From: Nemertoderma westbladi
Lineage: Eukaryota; Xenacoelomorpha; Nemertodermatida; Nemertodermatidae
Assembly: GCA_032718475.1 (NCBI GenBank)
Contig: JAUCBJ010003731.1
Span: forward strand, 1 to 47,702
Length of the DNA: 47,702 bases
Direction of reading: 5' to 3'
How positions within the stretch are numbered: the stretch's first letter is position 1; every line of letters begins with the position of its first letter. The notes below the pieces were generated by a model. It was not told where the DNA came from and made no database searches. It saw only the letters and a list, made by a program, of their open reading frames with translations. Both the position numbers and the translations under genes were made by a program. Of this stretch, positions 10,747 to 20,828 are shown piece after piece.

Positions 10747-12114
10747 GGGGAATCTCATTGATCTCGATTGCTGCAAAGCTATACAATATAATTCTATTAA
10801 ATCGCATCAGGGATCCCATTGAGAGACTTCTACATGGAAATCAGAATGAGTTCCGTAAAGGTCGTGGGACCATGGAGCCCATATTGGCACTTAGAAGGAC
10901 AATTGAAGAGTTATCAAAAAAGAAAGACAAGCATCTGGATGTTATCTTTGTTGACTTCTTCAAGGCCTTTGATTCAGTTTCTCGCTCACGTATGTTCAGT
11001 ATACTTTCATTATATGGGATTCCTGATGAAATTATTGCAGCAATCAGATCAGTATATGATGGTTCGACAACATTTGTGTCTACTGTTGACGGTGACACAG
11101 AACCATTTGAAGTATTATGGGGCGTCCTCCAGGGAGACACACTTGCACCATTCTTGTTCTTAATTGTTGTTGACTATGTTCTATGCATGTCCTTAGATCA
11201 TCATAATGATGATGGGGTGATGATAACTCCACCTACTGGCTCCAGAAGTCGAGGAAATCCTGCCAAGTACCTAACTGATCTAGACTTTGCTGATGACTTA
11301 GGAGTACTCTCAGAATCACTAGAGGGAGCCCAACGGCTCCTCAGCTTATTAGAACATGCTGCTTCTAGTGTTGGTCTTTTTATTAACTCCAGAAAGATCA
11401 AAATTTTGACAGTTAACTTTGAAAGTCCTCAGCAAGTCTCTGATCGGATGAACATAAGCTCAAAAGATGGTATGCTTGAGCATGTGGACGACTTCTGTTA
11501 CCTGGGATCATGGATCCGGAAGTCAGGTGAGGACCTTCGAATACGTAAGGGAAAGGCATGGGCAGCCTTGAATAGGCTTTCCAGGATTTGGAAGTCACCG
11601 AGAATTAATCGGAAACTTAAGGTCCGATTATTTAGAGCAGCAGTAGTTCCAGTACTCCTCTATGGGAGTCCATGCTGGGCTCTAACTGCTGAGGACACCA
11701 AATCTCTGGATGGCACATTCACAAGAATGCTACGCCGGGATTCATTGTGTCAAGTACAATGCACACATCTCCAACCAGACACTATATAACATTGGAGGTG
11801 TCTCATTGGTTCCCCCAAGCTTGACACTAGAACAAAATCGCCTCCGCTTTGCAGGACATTGCTTTCGCTGTGAGGATCAACCAGTGCATAATCTTGTACT
11901 TTGGCAGCCTCATGGAGTGAATAAGCATGGTGGACAGCCCATGACTTTCTTGAGATGCATCTTAAAGGACACTGGCCTTGAAGATGCGGATGATCTAGCA
12001 AATGTCATGGGTGATAGGGAGTTGTGGCGGTGCAATTTTGTCGATAAGCCTGCACAGCATTTTTAAAAATGCAGCTGCAATGCAGCATGCCGATCCTAGT
12101 AGTAGTAGTAGTAG
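10747..12114 (+). pseudogene. LINE (non-LTR) reverse transcriptase, copy 1, 5'-truncated
   Basis: Begins inside the reverse transcriptase with GISLISIAAKLYN, then NQNEFRKGRGTMEPILALRR, DVIFVDFFKAFDSVSR, GVLQGDTLAPFLFLIVVDY and the catalytic YLTDLDFADDL (FADD box). The thumb and C-terminal region read through WAALNRLSRIW to about 11789. A frameshift near 11740-11760 moves into the frame ending at 12066, which carries NRLRFAGHCFRCEDQPVHNL and LKDTGLEDADDLANVMGDRE, the conserved tail of this family. The 5' part, including the expected endonuclease, is missing. The 3' end is GCATGCCGATCC followed by (TAG)6, a microsatellite tail in place of poly(A). The clade is uncertain. It abuts the pogo element on its left. 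Confidence 0.88.
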
Positions 12115-13304
12115 GGACTTAGAAGGATAATTGGAGAGTTATCAAAAAAGAAAGACAGGCTATTCAGTCTCTCGCTCACGTATGTTCAGCATACTTTCAT
12201 TAAATGGGATTCCTGATGAAATTATTGCAGCAATCAGATCAGTATATGATGGTTCGACAACATTTGTGTCTACTGTTGACGGTGACACAGAACCATTTGA
12301 AGTATTATGGGGCGTCCTCCAGGGAGACACACTTGCACCATTCTTGTTCTTAATTGTTGTTGACTATGTTCTATGCATGTCCTTAGATCATCATAATGAT
12401 GATGGGGTGATGATAACTCCACCTACTGGCTCCAGAAGTCGAGGAAATCCTGCCAAGTACCTAACTGATCTAGACTTTGCTGATGACTTAGGAGTACTCT
12501 CAGAATCACTAGAGGGAGCCCAACGGCTCCTCAGCTTATTAGAACATGCTGCTTCTAGTGTTGGTCTTTTTATTAACTCCAGAAAGATCAAAATTTTGAC
12601 AGTTAACTTTGAAAGTCCTCAGCAAGTCTCTGATCGGATGAACATAAGCTCAAAAGATGGTATGCTTGAGCATGTGGACGACTTCTGTTACCTGGGATCA
12701 TGGATCCGGAAGTCAGGTGAGGACCTTCGAATACGTAAGGGAAAGGCATGGGCAGCCTTGAATAGGCTTTCCAGGATTTGGAAGTCACCGAGAATTAATC
12801 GGAAACTTAAGGTCCGATTATTTAGAGCAGCAGTAGTTCCAGTACTCCTCTATGGGAGTCCATGCTGGGCTCTAACTGCTGAGGACACCAAATCTCTGGA
12901 TGGCACATTCACAAGAATGCTACGCCGGGATTCATTGTGTCAAGTACAATGCACACATCTCCAACCAGACACTATATAACATTGGAGGTGTCTCATTGGT
13001 TCCCCCAAGCTTGACACTAGAACAAAATCGCCTCCGCTTTGCAGGACATTGCTTTCGCTGTGAGGATCAACCAGTGCATAATCTTGTACTTTGGCAGCCT
13101 CATGGAGTGAATAAGCATGGTGGACAGCCCATGACTTTCTTGAGATGCATCTTAAAGGACACTGGCCTTGAAGATGCGGATGATCTAGCAAATGTCATGG
13201 GTGATAGGGAGTTGTGGCGGTGCAATTTTGTCGATAAGCCTGCACAGCATTTTTAAAAATGCAGCTGCAATGCAGCATGCCGATCCTAGTAGTAGTAGTA
13301 GTAG
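12115..13304 (+). pseudogene. LINE reverse transcriptase, copy 2 (chimeric tandem duplicate)
   Basis: A 1190-bp unit. Its first ~90 bp match copy 3 (a TTCAGTCTCTCGC junction that lacks ~44 bp present in copy 1, TTCAGCATAC, and TAAATGGG). From 12204 on it matches copy 1 with no difference I can see by eye. It carries the same frameshift before the LRFAGH tail and the same (TAG)n end as copy 1, so it was duplicated after that damage. The hybrid structure points to unequal recombination between two neighbouring LINE fragments rather than a new insertion. It keeps the FADD catalytic box but starts too late to be functional. Confidence 0.88.
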
Positions 13305-13989
13305 GGACTTAGAAGGATAATTGGAGAGTTATCAAAAAAGAAAGACAGGCTATTCAGTCTCTCGCTCACGTATGTTCAGCATACTTTCATTAAATGGGAT
13401 TCCTGATGAAATTATTGCAGCAATGAGATCAGTATACGATGGTTTGACAACATTTATGTCTTCTTTTGATGGTGACACAGAACCATTTGAAGAATTATGG
13501 GGAGTCCTCCAAGGAGACACACTTGCACCATTCTTGTTCATAATTGTGGTTGACTATGTTCTACGCATCTCCTTAGATCATCATAATGATGATGGGGTGA
13601 TGGTAACTCCACCTACTGGCTCCAGAAGTCGAGGAAAAGTACCTAACTGATCTAGACTTTGCTGATGACTTAGGAGTACTCTCAGCATCATTAGAGGGAG
13701 CCCAACGGCTCCTCAGCTCATTGGAACAGGCTGCTTCTAATGTTGGTCTTTTTATTAACTCCAAAAAGTCAAAAATTTTGACAGAAAGTCCTCCTCAGCA
13801 AGTCTCTGGCCAGATAAGCATAAGCTCAAAGGATGGTATGCTTGAGCATGTGGACGACTTCTGTTACCTGGGATCATTGATCCGGAAGTCAGGTGTGGAC
13901 CTGGGCATCCTCGAATAGGATTTCCAGGATTTAGAAGGTACAGAGAATTAATTGGAAACTTAAAGACCGATTATTTAGAGCAGCAGCAG
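13305..13989 (+). pseudogene. LINE reverse transcriptase, copy 3, diverged and truncated
   Basis: Starts with the same 5' junction as copy 2 but diverges from position 13425 on by scattered substitutions (for example MRSVYDGLTTFMSSFDGD). It has a small deletion and frameshift after GSRSRG near 13637, in the stretch just before the FADD box. It then continues through FADDLGVLSASLEG and ISSKDGMLEHVDDFCYLGSLIRKSG to about 13918, where TAG ends the frame. Recognisable homology stops near 13989, well short of the 3' end of the other copies. The oldest of the three tandem copies. Confidence 0.85.
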
Positions 13990-14486
13990 ACTGATGGAGA
14001 ACAGTAATGTTATTCCGGGAGGTTGAAGCGAGATCTCATGAATGTAGATATGACGCCGGGGGTAGACAATACAAAGAAAATGAGAGGATCAATTGAGGAA
14101 ATGTTGCCACGAGCAACTGGAGAATTCGAGATAGGATGGACAGCCTGCGGTCCTTAAAACCGATCATCGAAGCGGAGGAAACAAACCAGTGGGGCCAAAC
14201 TTTGGGAAATTGCCATAACCCCAAAGAAATGCGGTCTGGGGATTTATATTATGCACTGGGAGTTTACTGTATAGTATAGAATTTACTGAAAAGAAAAACA
14301 GAACAAGATGATGATATGGGATCGAATAGAAAATCCCATCAGAATATAGCCACTAATCGAAAATCCGGCAGTATTTGGACTATTCGAGAAAGGGAAACTT
14401 CAATCCAGAGAAGCGCGGCCAGACTGGACATACTATAGGCCATACTGAACATACTACAGGTCAGGCTGAACATACTACAGGCCATG
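13990..14486. other. unassigned sequence with a short tandem repeat
   Basis: No recognised domain in 13990-14290. At about 14422-14486, units of roughly 24 bp built from GGCCATACTGAACATACTACA repeat about three times with variation. Could be flanking DNA of the LINE cluster or a worn part of the LTR element that follows. Confidence 0.35.
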
Positions 14487-15445
14487 CTGTAAATGCTAAT
14501 GTAGGGGATAGGGTAACATGAATGCCAGGATTGGACCCTGTGAGCGGATTCAATTCCGTTTATTACCCACCCAAAATGGGACTAGTGGCATTTTACCAAT
14601 ATAGTTGGCGATGTGAGATTACCAATAATAATCTCACTCAATAACCAACAGGGGGGGGGGGGGGGCGATACATGCCGTAAGCCACAGAGAGAGGTGAGAG
14701 GTCAAACCACCTCAGAGGGAGAAACCAGCTAGTGAGGCTAGCACCAGGGGGTAACACAAACAGGGAGTGGTGAAGTGACAATTAGTATATAAGCCAATAG
14801 TGGGCAGGAGAGCACATCGGGGAGGACAAGAGCCCATCCATTGGGTATTAGAGGCCCCCCAGTAGTGTAGGGCTAAAACCAATATGTGTCAATGATATAA
14901 CTCTTGTAATCACTGATTATTAGTTAGTTGAGTTAGTTGATTCCCTTACGGTTGTGAGACCGGAATAGTTTTTGACCATCATAGTTATTAGGTCGTTACT
15001 ATATCATTGTTACTGTTACAGTGCATTGCATATTATTATATTCAGACTGTGCTATTATCAATTGCTGTGATTATCAACACTGACAATTTAACTCTCTGTT
15101 TTTCAACGGCCTTCGGCCTAACGTATCCAGCAGTCACCCAGCAGCTTACGAACGCGACGACGCGTACAATCTACACCAGTCGGGAGCTGATACTGCCAAC
15201 TCTGTCAGTCCATTATAGTCTATAGTCTATATATATATATATAGTCTATATATCTGACTATTATATGGGAGGATATAATATATACACAGGGGAGGGGGGG
15301 GCATTGCAGATAGGTGTATACGTCCTGATAATAAAATGACATCGACTCCTGTGCAGAATATAACACAGATGGGGGGGGGGGGGGGGGGGGGCAAGGTAAT
15401 ACACTGTATCCGCAATACCCCTCGGATCCAAATAAAACATGGGAC
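14487..15445 (+). other. putative LTR/leader of a BEL/Pao-type element
   Basis: Directly upstream of a Gag-like frame. It has LTR-like traits: a TGTAAATGC start, a TATA-like GTATATAAGCC near 14786, and long non-coding sequence with no stable frame. Two G runs interrupt it (14651-14665, 15 G; 15371-15391, 21 G), and a short TA microsatellite sits near 15230. I could not find a second LTR or a confident primer-binding site, so the boundaries are guesses. Most of the C/P-rich minus-strand frames here come from the G runs. Confidence 0.3.
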
Positions 15446-16530
15446 ATGGAGGTATCTGAAGGACCATTACCTCCTGCGTCAGCATACAAGGAACCGACAT
15501 CCGCACCATCGACTGCGCTAGAGATCCAAGCGATGGGAATGGCAACACTCATTGATGCGCGAAAAACAAGGAGGGTACTGCCACCAGTGGAGCCTTTCAA
15601 ATTTGATGGCAGAAAGCCAGAGGAATATCTGCAATTCCGGAGGATGTATAGTAATGAGATTCTTTCTAAGAAACTGATGCAGGTGGAGTGTCTAACATAT
15701 TTACAAGTCTATACAGGGGGGCCAGCTTATGACATCGTAAGGCTAGGTCTGCCTGGAAAGCACTGTACAGAGAGTTCGGCCATCCAACTAAAATTAACCA
15801 ACAAACCTTAAACATGGGAATAACATCAGACAGACTTGTAGACAGCCCAGCAACTATCAAAGCCTTTGCCACCAGAATAGAAAATGTACTGATAACCCTA
15901 AAGATATTGGAAGCGCCATACGGACTCAATGCTTCAAACAACATAGCAACAATAGCGCAGGCACTACCAACATAGCTGATGAATAAATGGAGGAAGATAG
16001 CATTCTCAACACAAGAAAAGAAAGGAACAGGACCGTGGTTAGAAGAAATGTGAAGCTTCCTTACGTATGAAGCTGAGTTAATAACAGACCCAGTGTACAG
16101 CAAGGACAGTCTCGGCAAAGCACCTAAACAGGAATACAGTAGACCTAAACTGGAACATAGTACTGCAAACGCATTCCCAAAAGTGAGACAATCATTACCA
16201 TATGCGACTGTATAGGGGAGTACAAATTGGCAGCGCCCTGGAGTCAAAACCACTTTGGTGGCAGGACCAAGGACAATAAAATTACAGTAGTAACAAAACA
16301 AACATTCCCAGTAGGCCAACTTCAAATAACCAAAACACTAAATCACCTGAAGCGAACCTAGACAATACTCATGAAATGCTATACAAGGAATGCTATAATC
16401 CCAACTACAAGTGTCAATTGCACATGAATGGAGTACCATGGAGACCATCAATTGAAAGCAGTAGCAAGCGTTGTTAATACAGGATCGAAACTCCTATACT
16501 GTTGTATAGTTTGGACTATGTCATAGATGT
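15446..16530 (+). pseudogene. Gag-like region of a BEL/Pao-type LTR retrotransposon, with protease trace
   Basis: The first frame (15446-15811) contains PPVEPFKFDGRKPEEYLQF, the opening of the DUF1759-type Gag domain typical of BEL/Pao elements (structural protein of the retrotransposon particle). The reading then moves to another frame at about 15748 and continues with a similar helical Gag pattern, broken by TAG near 15973 and further stops up to about 16215. Near 16470 a retropepsin-like stretch shows VVNTGSKLLY, in which the catalytic Asp of the usual D-T-G triad is Asn. A LINE fragment is inserted just downstream (16555-16851), and short protease-like sequence seems to resume after it (about 16865-17000). 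No polymerase or integrase remains in the window. A dead, partial copy; described only. Confidence 0.6.
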
Positions 16531-16541
16531 GGGAGGGACGG

Positions 16542-16864
16542 CATAGGAAGGATACTACTACTACTACTACTAGGGTCGGCATGCTGCACTGCAGCTGCAT
16601 TTTTAAGAATGCTGTGCCAGCTTATCGACAAAATTGCACCGCCACAACTCCCTATCACCCATGACATTTGCTAGATCATCCACATCTTCAAGGCCAGTGT
16701 CCTTTAAGATGCGTCTCAAGAAAGTCATGGGCTGTCCACCATGCTTATTCACTCCATGAGGCTGCCAAAGTACAAGATTATGCACTGGCTGGTCCTCACG
16801 GCGAAAGCAATGTCCTGCAAAGCGGAGGCGATTTTGTTCTAGTGTCAAGGTCATAGGAAGGATA
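16542..16864 (-). mobile_element. 5'-truncated LINE insertion with 13-bp target-site duplication
   Basis: The 3' end of the same LINE family as at 10747-13989, in reverse orientation (16555-16851). On the minus strand it reads NRLRFAGHCFRREDQPVHNL, then RRILKDTGLEDVDDLANVMGDRE, a stop, and GCATGCCGACCC followed by (TAG)n. The 13-bp word CATAGGAAGGATA flanks it at 16542-16554 and 16852-16864, a clear target-site duplication. This is therefore a genuine retrotransposition event, and it fixes the family's true 3' terminus as the (TAG)n tail. It sits inside the BEL/Pao-type relic. Confidence 0.9.
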
Positions 16865-17002
16865 GATGCCAAGAACAAGCGCCCAAGTACGCTGAGTCTA
16901 ATGAAGGTTGAGGCCAAACAATGGCAACGACCATAATGGACTTTAAGAAGCGAGGAACAGTACTACTCGGAGTAGTACCAGTAAGAATGTTTGGGGTTCA
17001 TT

Positions 17003-17514
17003 AAAGGTCGTGGGACCATGGAGCCCATTTTGGCACTTAGAAGGATAATTGAAGAGTTATCAAAAAAGAAAGACAGGCATGGCTGTTATCTTTGTTGACT
17101 TCTTCAAGGCCTTTGATTCAGTCTCTCGCTCACGTATGTTCAGCATACTTTCATTATATGGGATTCCTGATGAAATTATTGCAGTGATCAGATCAGTATA
17201 CGATGGTTCGACAACATTTGTGTCTACTGTTGATGGTGACACAGAACCATTTGAAGTGTTATGGGACATCCTCCAGGGAGACACACTTGCACCATTCTTG
17301 TTCATAATTGTGGTTAACTATATTCTATACATGTCCTTAGATCATCATAATGATGATGGGGTGATGATAACTCCACCTACTGGCTCCAGAAGTCGAGGAA
17401 ATCCTGCCAAGTACCTAACTGATCTAGACTTTGCTGATGATTTCTCAGAATCACTAGAGGGAGCCCAACAGCTCCTCAGCTCATTAGAACATGCTGCTTC
17501 TCGTGTTGGTCTTT
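17003..17514 (+). pseudogene. LINE reverse transcriptase fragment, fourth RT copy
   Basis: Starts AAAGGTCGTGGGACCATGG, equivalent to residues KGRGTMEPILALRR of copy 1. It continues through VIFVDFFKAFDSVSRSRMF, GDTLAPFLFIIVVNY and TDLDFADDFSESLEGAQ, with a small deletion just after the FADD box. It stops abruptly at TTGGTCTT, where AT-rich DNA begins. Neither end looks like a normal LINE terminus, so it is a remnant. Confidence 0.82.
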
Positions 17515-17674
17515 ATATATTATTTAGTTTTTATTTAGTACTTTATATATTAATAAGTGTTCTAGAACAAAATTTAATTGCAAATTGTATATAACATATT
17601 TAGGGAACAACGTCACTTGAAATCATAGTATATATATATATAAATAGTATTTCGAAAAAAAAATATATAAATAG

Positions 17675-17705
<31 letters not shown>

Positions 17706-17754
17706 ACAAAAAAAATTAAAAAAAAAATTATTTTTTAAAAAAATTGAAAAAAAT
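17515..17754. repeat. AT-rich low-complexity tract with (TA)n
   Basis: Contains (TA)n at about 17627-17640 and 17673-17700 and long A and T runs around 17700-17770, plus one TGTTCTAGAACA palindrome (17558-17569). The piggyBac copy to the right should end around here, but I see no inverted terminal repeat, so its 3' end has probably been lost. Confidence 0.6.
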
Positions 17755-19236
17755 TTATTTTTTAAAAAAATTTAAAAGAAAGTTTTTTTTAAATAAAAAA
17801 ATACACAAACTGTTGAGAACTAATATTATTCTTTTCAATTTCATTTCATGCCAGACCTCTGAACATTCAAGACACAAAGAAGGTTTAGATGGGCAATCTC
17901 TACAGTATAACCTAGTCTCTTTTCGTGTCTTGTGTGAGTAGCACACCACACAACGGCAACGTGGCTTTGTAGCCTTAGTTGTTGCCGGTATATAAGTCAA
18001 TCTATGCATATGCGATGCTGATGATGCTGGTTGGCTGGAGGTTGATGGCAAGCTCTCCTCGTAACGTGCACGTTTCCGTGGCTTTGAGCTCTCCATGTCT
18101 GTCAACCAACGTACAGATGTCTTCACGCAGTCGAGGAACTCAGCATTGTTGTTCTTCTCCCTTTTATATATAACATATGCATTGATTAGTAACCGTACAA
18201 GAACATTGAACCCGACTTTTTTGAACCAACAATGAATTTTTCTCACAGGGTTGACTGGTTTTATCAGTTGATCCTGGAGGTCAACCCCTCCCATGTGTTT
18301 ATTGTAGTTATCAATGGCTGTAGGTCTTTTGTACTCAATATGTATTTGTGGGATAGTGACAGCAGACCCGAAATATACCCGGAAGGTTATCATAAACCCT
18401 CTCGAGTCACTAAGTACAAACAATTTTATCCCGAAACGAGCACGTTTAGTACGAATGAACACTTTAAATCCTAGTCTTCCTTTGTGCAACAGCAGAGCTT
18501 CATCTAGAGAAAGGGCTCCATCTATATCTGGGGTATATAATTTGCATATATCGACTACAATGTTTATAAAATCCAAGAGTTGTGTCTCCCTCCTATCTGG
18601 TACAACGTTGTCCGGATTCGAAAATCGTATGAACTTCATAATCATCAGATACCTATCTCTACTCAAAGAATCTGGCCTTGTAAAGAATGGCGTCGCCATC
18701 ATTTCGTCCGTGGTCCAATATGAACGAAGAGTCAGTTTCCTCACGATTCCCATAAGAAATGTAAGGCCTATAAACTTTTTCATTGTTGCCACTGAAACGT
18801 CCTTCCACTTTAAAGTTTTACTTGAATTCGGCTCATTTTCCGGATCAGAATAGAATTTATTAGCACGTAGATTCGTCCATTTAGACAACTCAACAAACAG
18901 TTCATCGGGCAGGAAGAGTTTAATATAGTCTAAATCGGTAAACTCATCTGTATTCATGTCATCACGCCAACCCGGTAAACTGGTAAATTCCATTAAGTTT
19001 GGTAACGAGTCACTGCCTGGAGTTACAAATGACCAACTGCTCTCATCACAACTGTCATTGGTATCGCTGTCGCTGTCTTCAACCGCAGTCTCATCAGGCT
19101 CACATCCTGTGCCTGTGTCATCTCCGCCACTGTCGTCTGCTTCCTCCGAATCTTCTCCACCCTCATCCTCGCTATCAGCACTGAAGCCATAATAGTTTAT
19201 AGCTCTCCTTACTCTAACAGGTCTATGAGTAGCCAT
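17755..19236 (-). pseudogene. piggyBac transposase with in-frame internal deletion
   Basis: A single 493-codon frame starting MATHRPVRVRRAINYYGF, with a long Asp/Glu/Ser-rich N-terminus normal for piggyBac. The transposase domain runs from about residue 90: LKWKDVSVATMKKFIGLTFLMG, YWTTDEMMATPFF, then LSLDEALLLHKGR with catalytic Asp 1. The family's next ~100 residues, including the second catalytic Asp (normally a T-D-N-F-like motif), are missing: ITFRVYFGS runs straight into KRPTAIDNYNKHMGGVDLQD, which holds the third Asp. The C-terminus has the Cys-rich cross-brace (RCRCVVCYSHK, YCRDC, CLECSEVWH). The last ~25 residues read into AT-rich DNA. Without Asp 2 it cannot cut DNA, but the frame is intact, so a non-catalytic DNA-binding product is conceivable. 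Confidence 0.9.
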
Positions 19237-19353
19237 TCAAACCTACTGCAATTACAGAGGTAGTAAGTAGGTCCAATACAGTACTGGTCTATGTTCTACA
19301 CAGTACTGATGTAGGCCTATCATGTTGTCAGGCCTACAGGCAGGCATTAATGA

Positions 19354-19526
19354 GCCTACAAATGACCGGGGTATGATAGAAAAACACCTACAAACGACCG
19401 GGGTATGATAGTAGCCCAGTACAACACAAGGAAATACATGACACCCAAGGAAATACATGACGCACATTTGCGTCCCGGTGCTCTAGGCATGACGCAAGTG
19501 TTGCGTCCCCGGGCTGAAGGGGTTAA
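19354..19526 (-). repeat. 5' end of the piggyBac copy: subterminal repeats, TIR and TTAA
   Basis: Read on the minus strand, TTAA (19523-19526) is followed by the terminal sequence CCCCTTCAGCCCGGGGACGC. Two interrupted palindromes lie just inside: GACGCAAGTGTTGCGTC (19491-19507) and GACGCACATTTGCGTC (19459-19474). Further in are two copies of a 25-bp word with GACCGGGGTATGATAG (19354-19378 and 19387-19411) and two of AAGGAAATACATGAC. TTAA is the piggyBac target, and repeated subterminal motifs are the sort of place a transposase binds. Supports 19522 as the true outer edge of the element. Confidence 0.72.
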
Positions 19527-20009
19527 TTCGAGGCACTAGTGGAGGAAGGGTGATAGATACAGACAACACACGTGCTCCTATATGACAATGTCAACGGTTA
19601 ACCAAAAAATATACACCATTTAGGTACCGGTAGTATATTTTAACTATAAATTTTCAATGACAATTTAACTAGACAACTGCTTGGTACTACTGTGTTTTGG
19701 GCACATCCTCCACCAACATTTTTATACTAGCTAGTTTTTGTTACTTTTTACTTTTTAAAAATGTTCTAGAACATACTGTCTATTAAATTTTTTTATTAAT
19801 TTTGTTCTAGAACAAATAATTGTTGTTCTAAAACAATATTAATTAATTCGGTTTTTTTCTTCTTGTCAAAGCTAGTTTTTCTTATTTTTTTAATAAAATC
19901 GTCATAAAAATCGTCTATTCATTTTTATAAAAAGTAATGTTATTTATTATTTCTATGTAGGCCTACAAAAAATCATGATAAATTATAAATTTAAAACATT
20001 TCAAACATA
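19527..20009. other. AT-rich DNA with TTCTAGAA palindromes
   Basis: No gene. Contains TGTTCTAGAACA at 19762-19773 and 19803-19814 and a variant at about 19824. The stretch around 19690-19750 (GGTACTACTGTGTT, TTTTTATACTAGCTAGTTT) resembles the right end of the inverted-repeat element at 33664-34260, so this is probably a partial copy of the same MITE family. Confidence 0.5.
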
Positions 20010-20030
20010 CTAGAACGCCAGCAAGCTGGC
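20010..20030 (-). other. candidate Helitron 3' terminus (hairpin plus CTAG)
   Basis: On the minus strand the order is GCCAGC, TT, GCTGGC (a 6-bp perfect stem), then GTT, then CTAG, then a T outside. Helitrons end in a short hairpin shortly before CTRR and insert between A and T, so this fits in composition and orientation for a minus-strand Helitron ending at 20010. The gap from hairpin to CTAG is shorter than usual. Chance occurrence is possible. Confidence 0.35.
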
Positions 20031-20097
20031 TTTAAACGAACCTGTCTTTCAAGTTCAAGGTTCAACTGTATAAAGTAATGTTCTTCGATAAGAAAAA

Positions 20098-20282
20098 AGT
20101 ATCGGAAAGAAGCACTTTTAGTCACAAATTTTAATTAACCGAAATTCAATTAATCTATCTGGGTGTATTTGCACGAGTAAGGAGGCTTTTAAAATTCCAT
20201 CGAGTGCAAAACTCAATACACGAGGGCAGAATATCTGAATTTCGGTTACTGAAATTAATTACAAGGAGTTCTTTCCGACACG
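20098..20282. mobile_element. small palindromic MITE
   Basis: A foldback structure of about 180 bp. The left arm starts TCGGAAAGAAGCAC and the right arm ends GAGTTCTTTCCGA. Both arms contain AACCGAAATTCA (or its complement TGAATTTCGGTT) at matching distances. Arms of about 50 bp pair imperfectly around a centre rich in GAGTGCAAAACTC. No target duplication could be fixed. Superfamily unknown. Confidence 0.6.
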
Positions 20283-20828
20283 TTTTAGGCACTAATGTAA
20301 TAAATATTGATGAAAAATCCAAATAATATCTTTAACCGAAAAGCATAGTAATATAACTTTTTGATCGAGTTCTGCAGATATGGCGGCCCATGAAAAATAT
20401 ACCAGATTTTCTGCCGTATATTTTCACTTTGCAGTTTACCCCAATGTGAAGAATACCCGGTTTTCATTAAAAATACAGGTTACAGAAGGGCTGAATCTAA
20501 CCAAAACAACAGGTTATAAGACTGAAATGGCGTAAAAAAACACTTTATAAGGTACATTTAAAAAAATACGAATTCTTCATATAGGCCTATAAAATTTCAA
20601 TGTAATTTCGACAGAAAAGTGAATACCTGGTATTCTTCACATAGGCAGTAATAACATCATGAGCAATGCGAAATAAACTAAATCATATAGTTGCCTGAGT
20701 GATACACGGTTAGTCTATATAAATTGCATTTAGAACTGGTAAAAAATTGTTGGTTTGAAACAATGCCATTATAATGAGAAGAAATTTAATAATTATATTA
20801 TTAACAATCAAACTCAAACAATACCGGA
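20283..20828. other. non-coding AT-rich sequence
   Basis: No gene seen. The repeated words GAATACCCGG, GAATACCTGG and ATTCTTCACAT near 20450 and 20620-20645 suggest an old duplication. The 3' untranslated region of the minus-strand gene ending at 20829 would fall at the right edge. Confidence 0.35.

Noticed and set aside
15220-15600. Minus-strand 126-codon frame with a Pro run
   Set aside because: Antisense to the Gag-like frame, and the Pro run comes from the G homopolymer.
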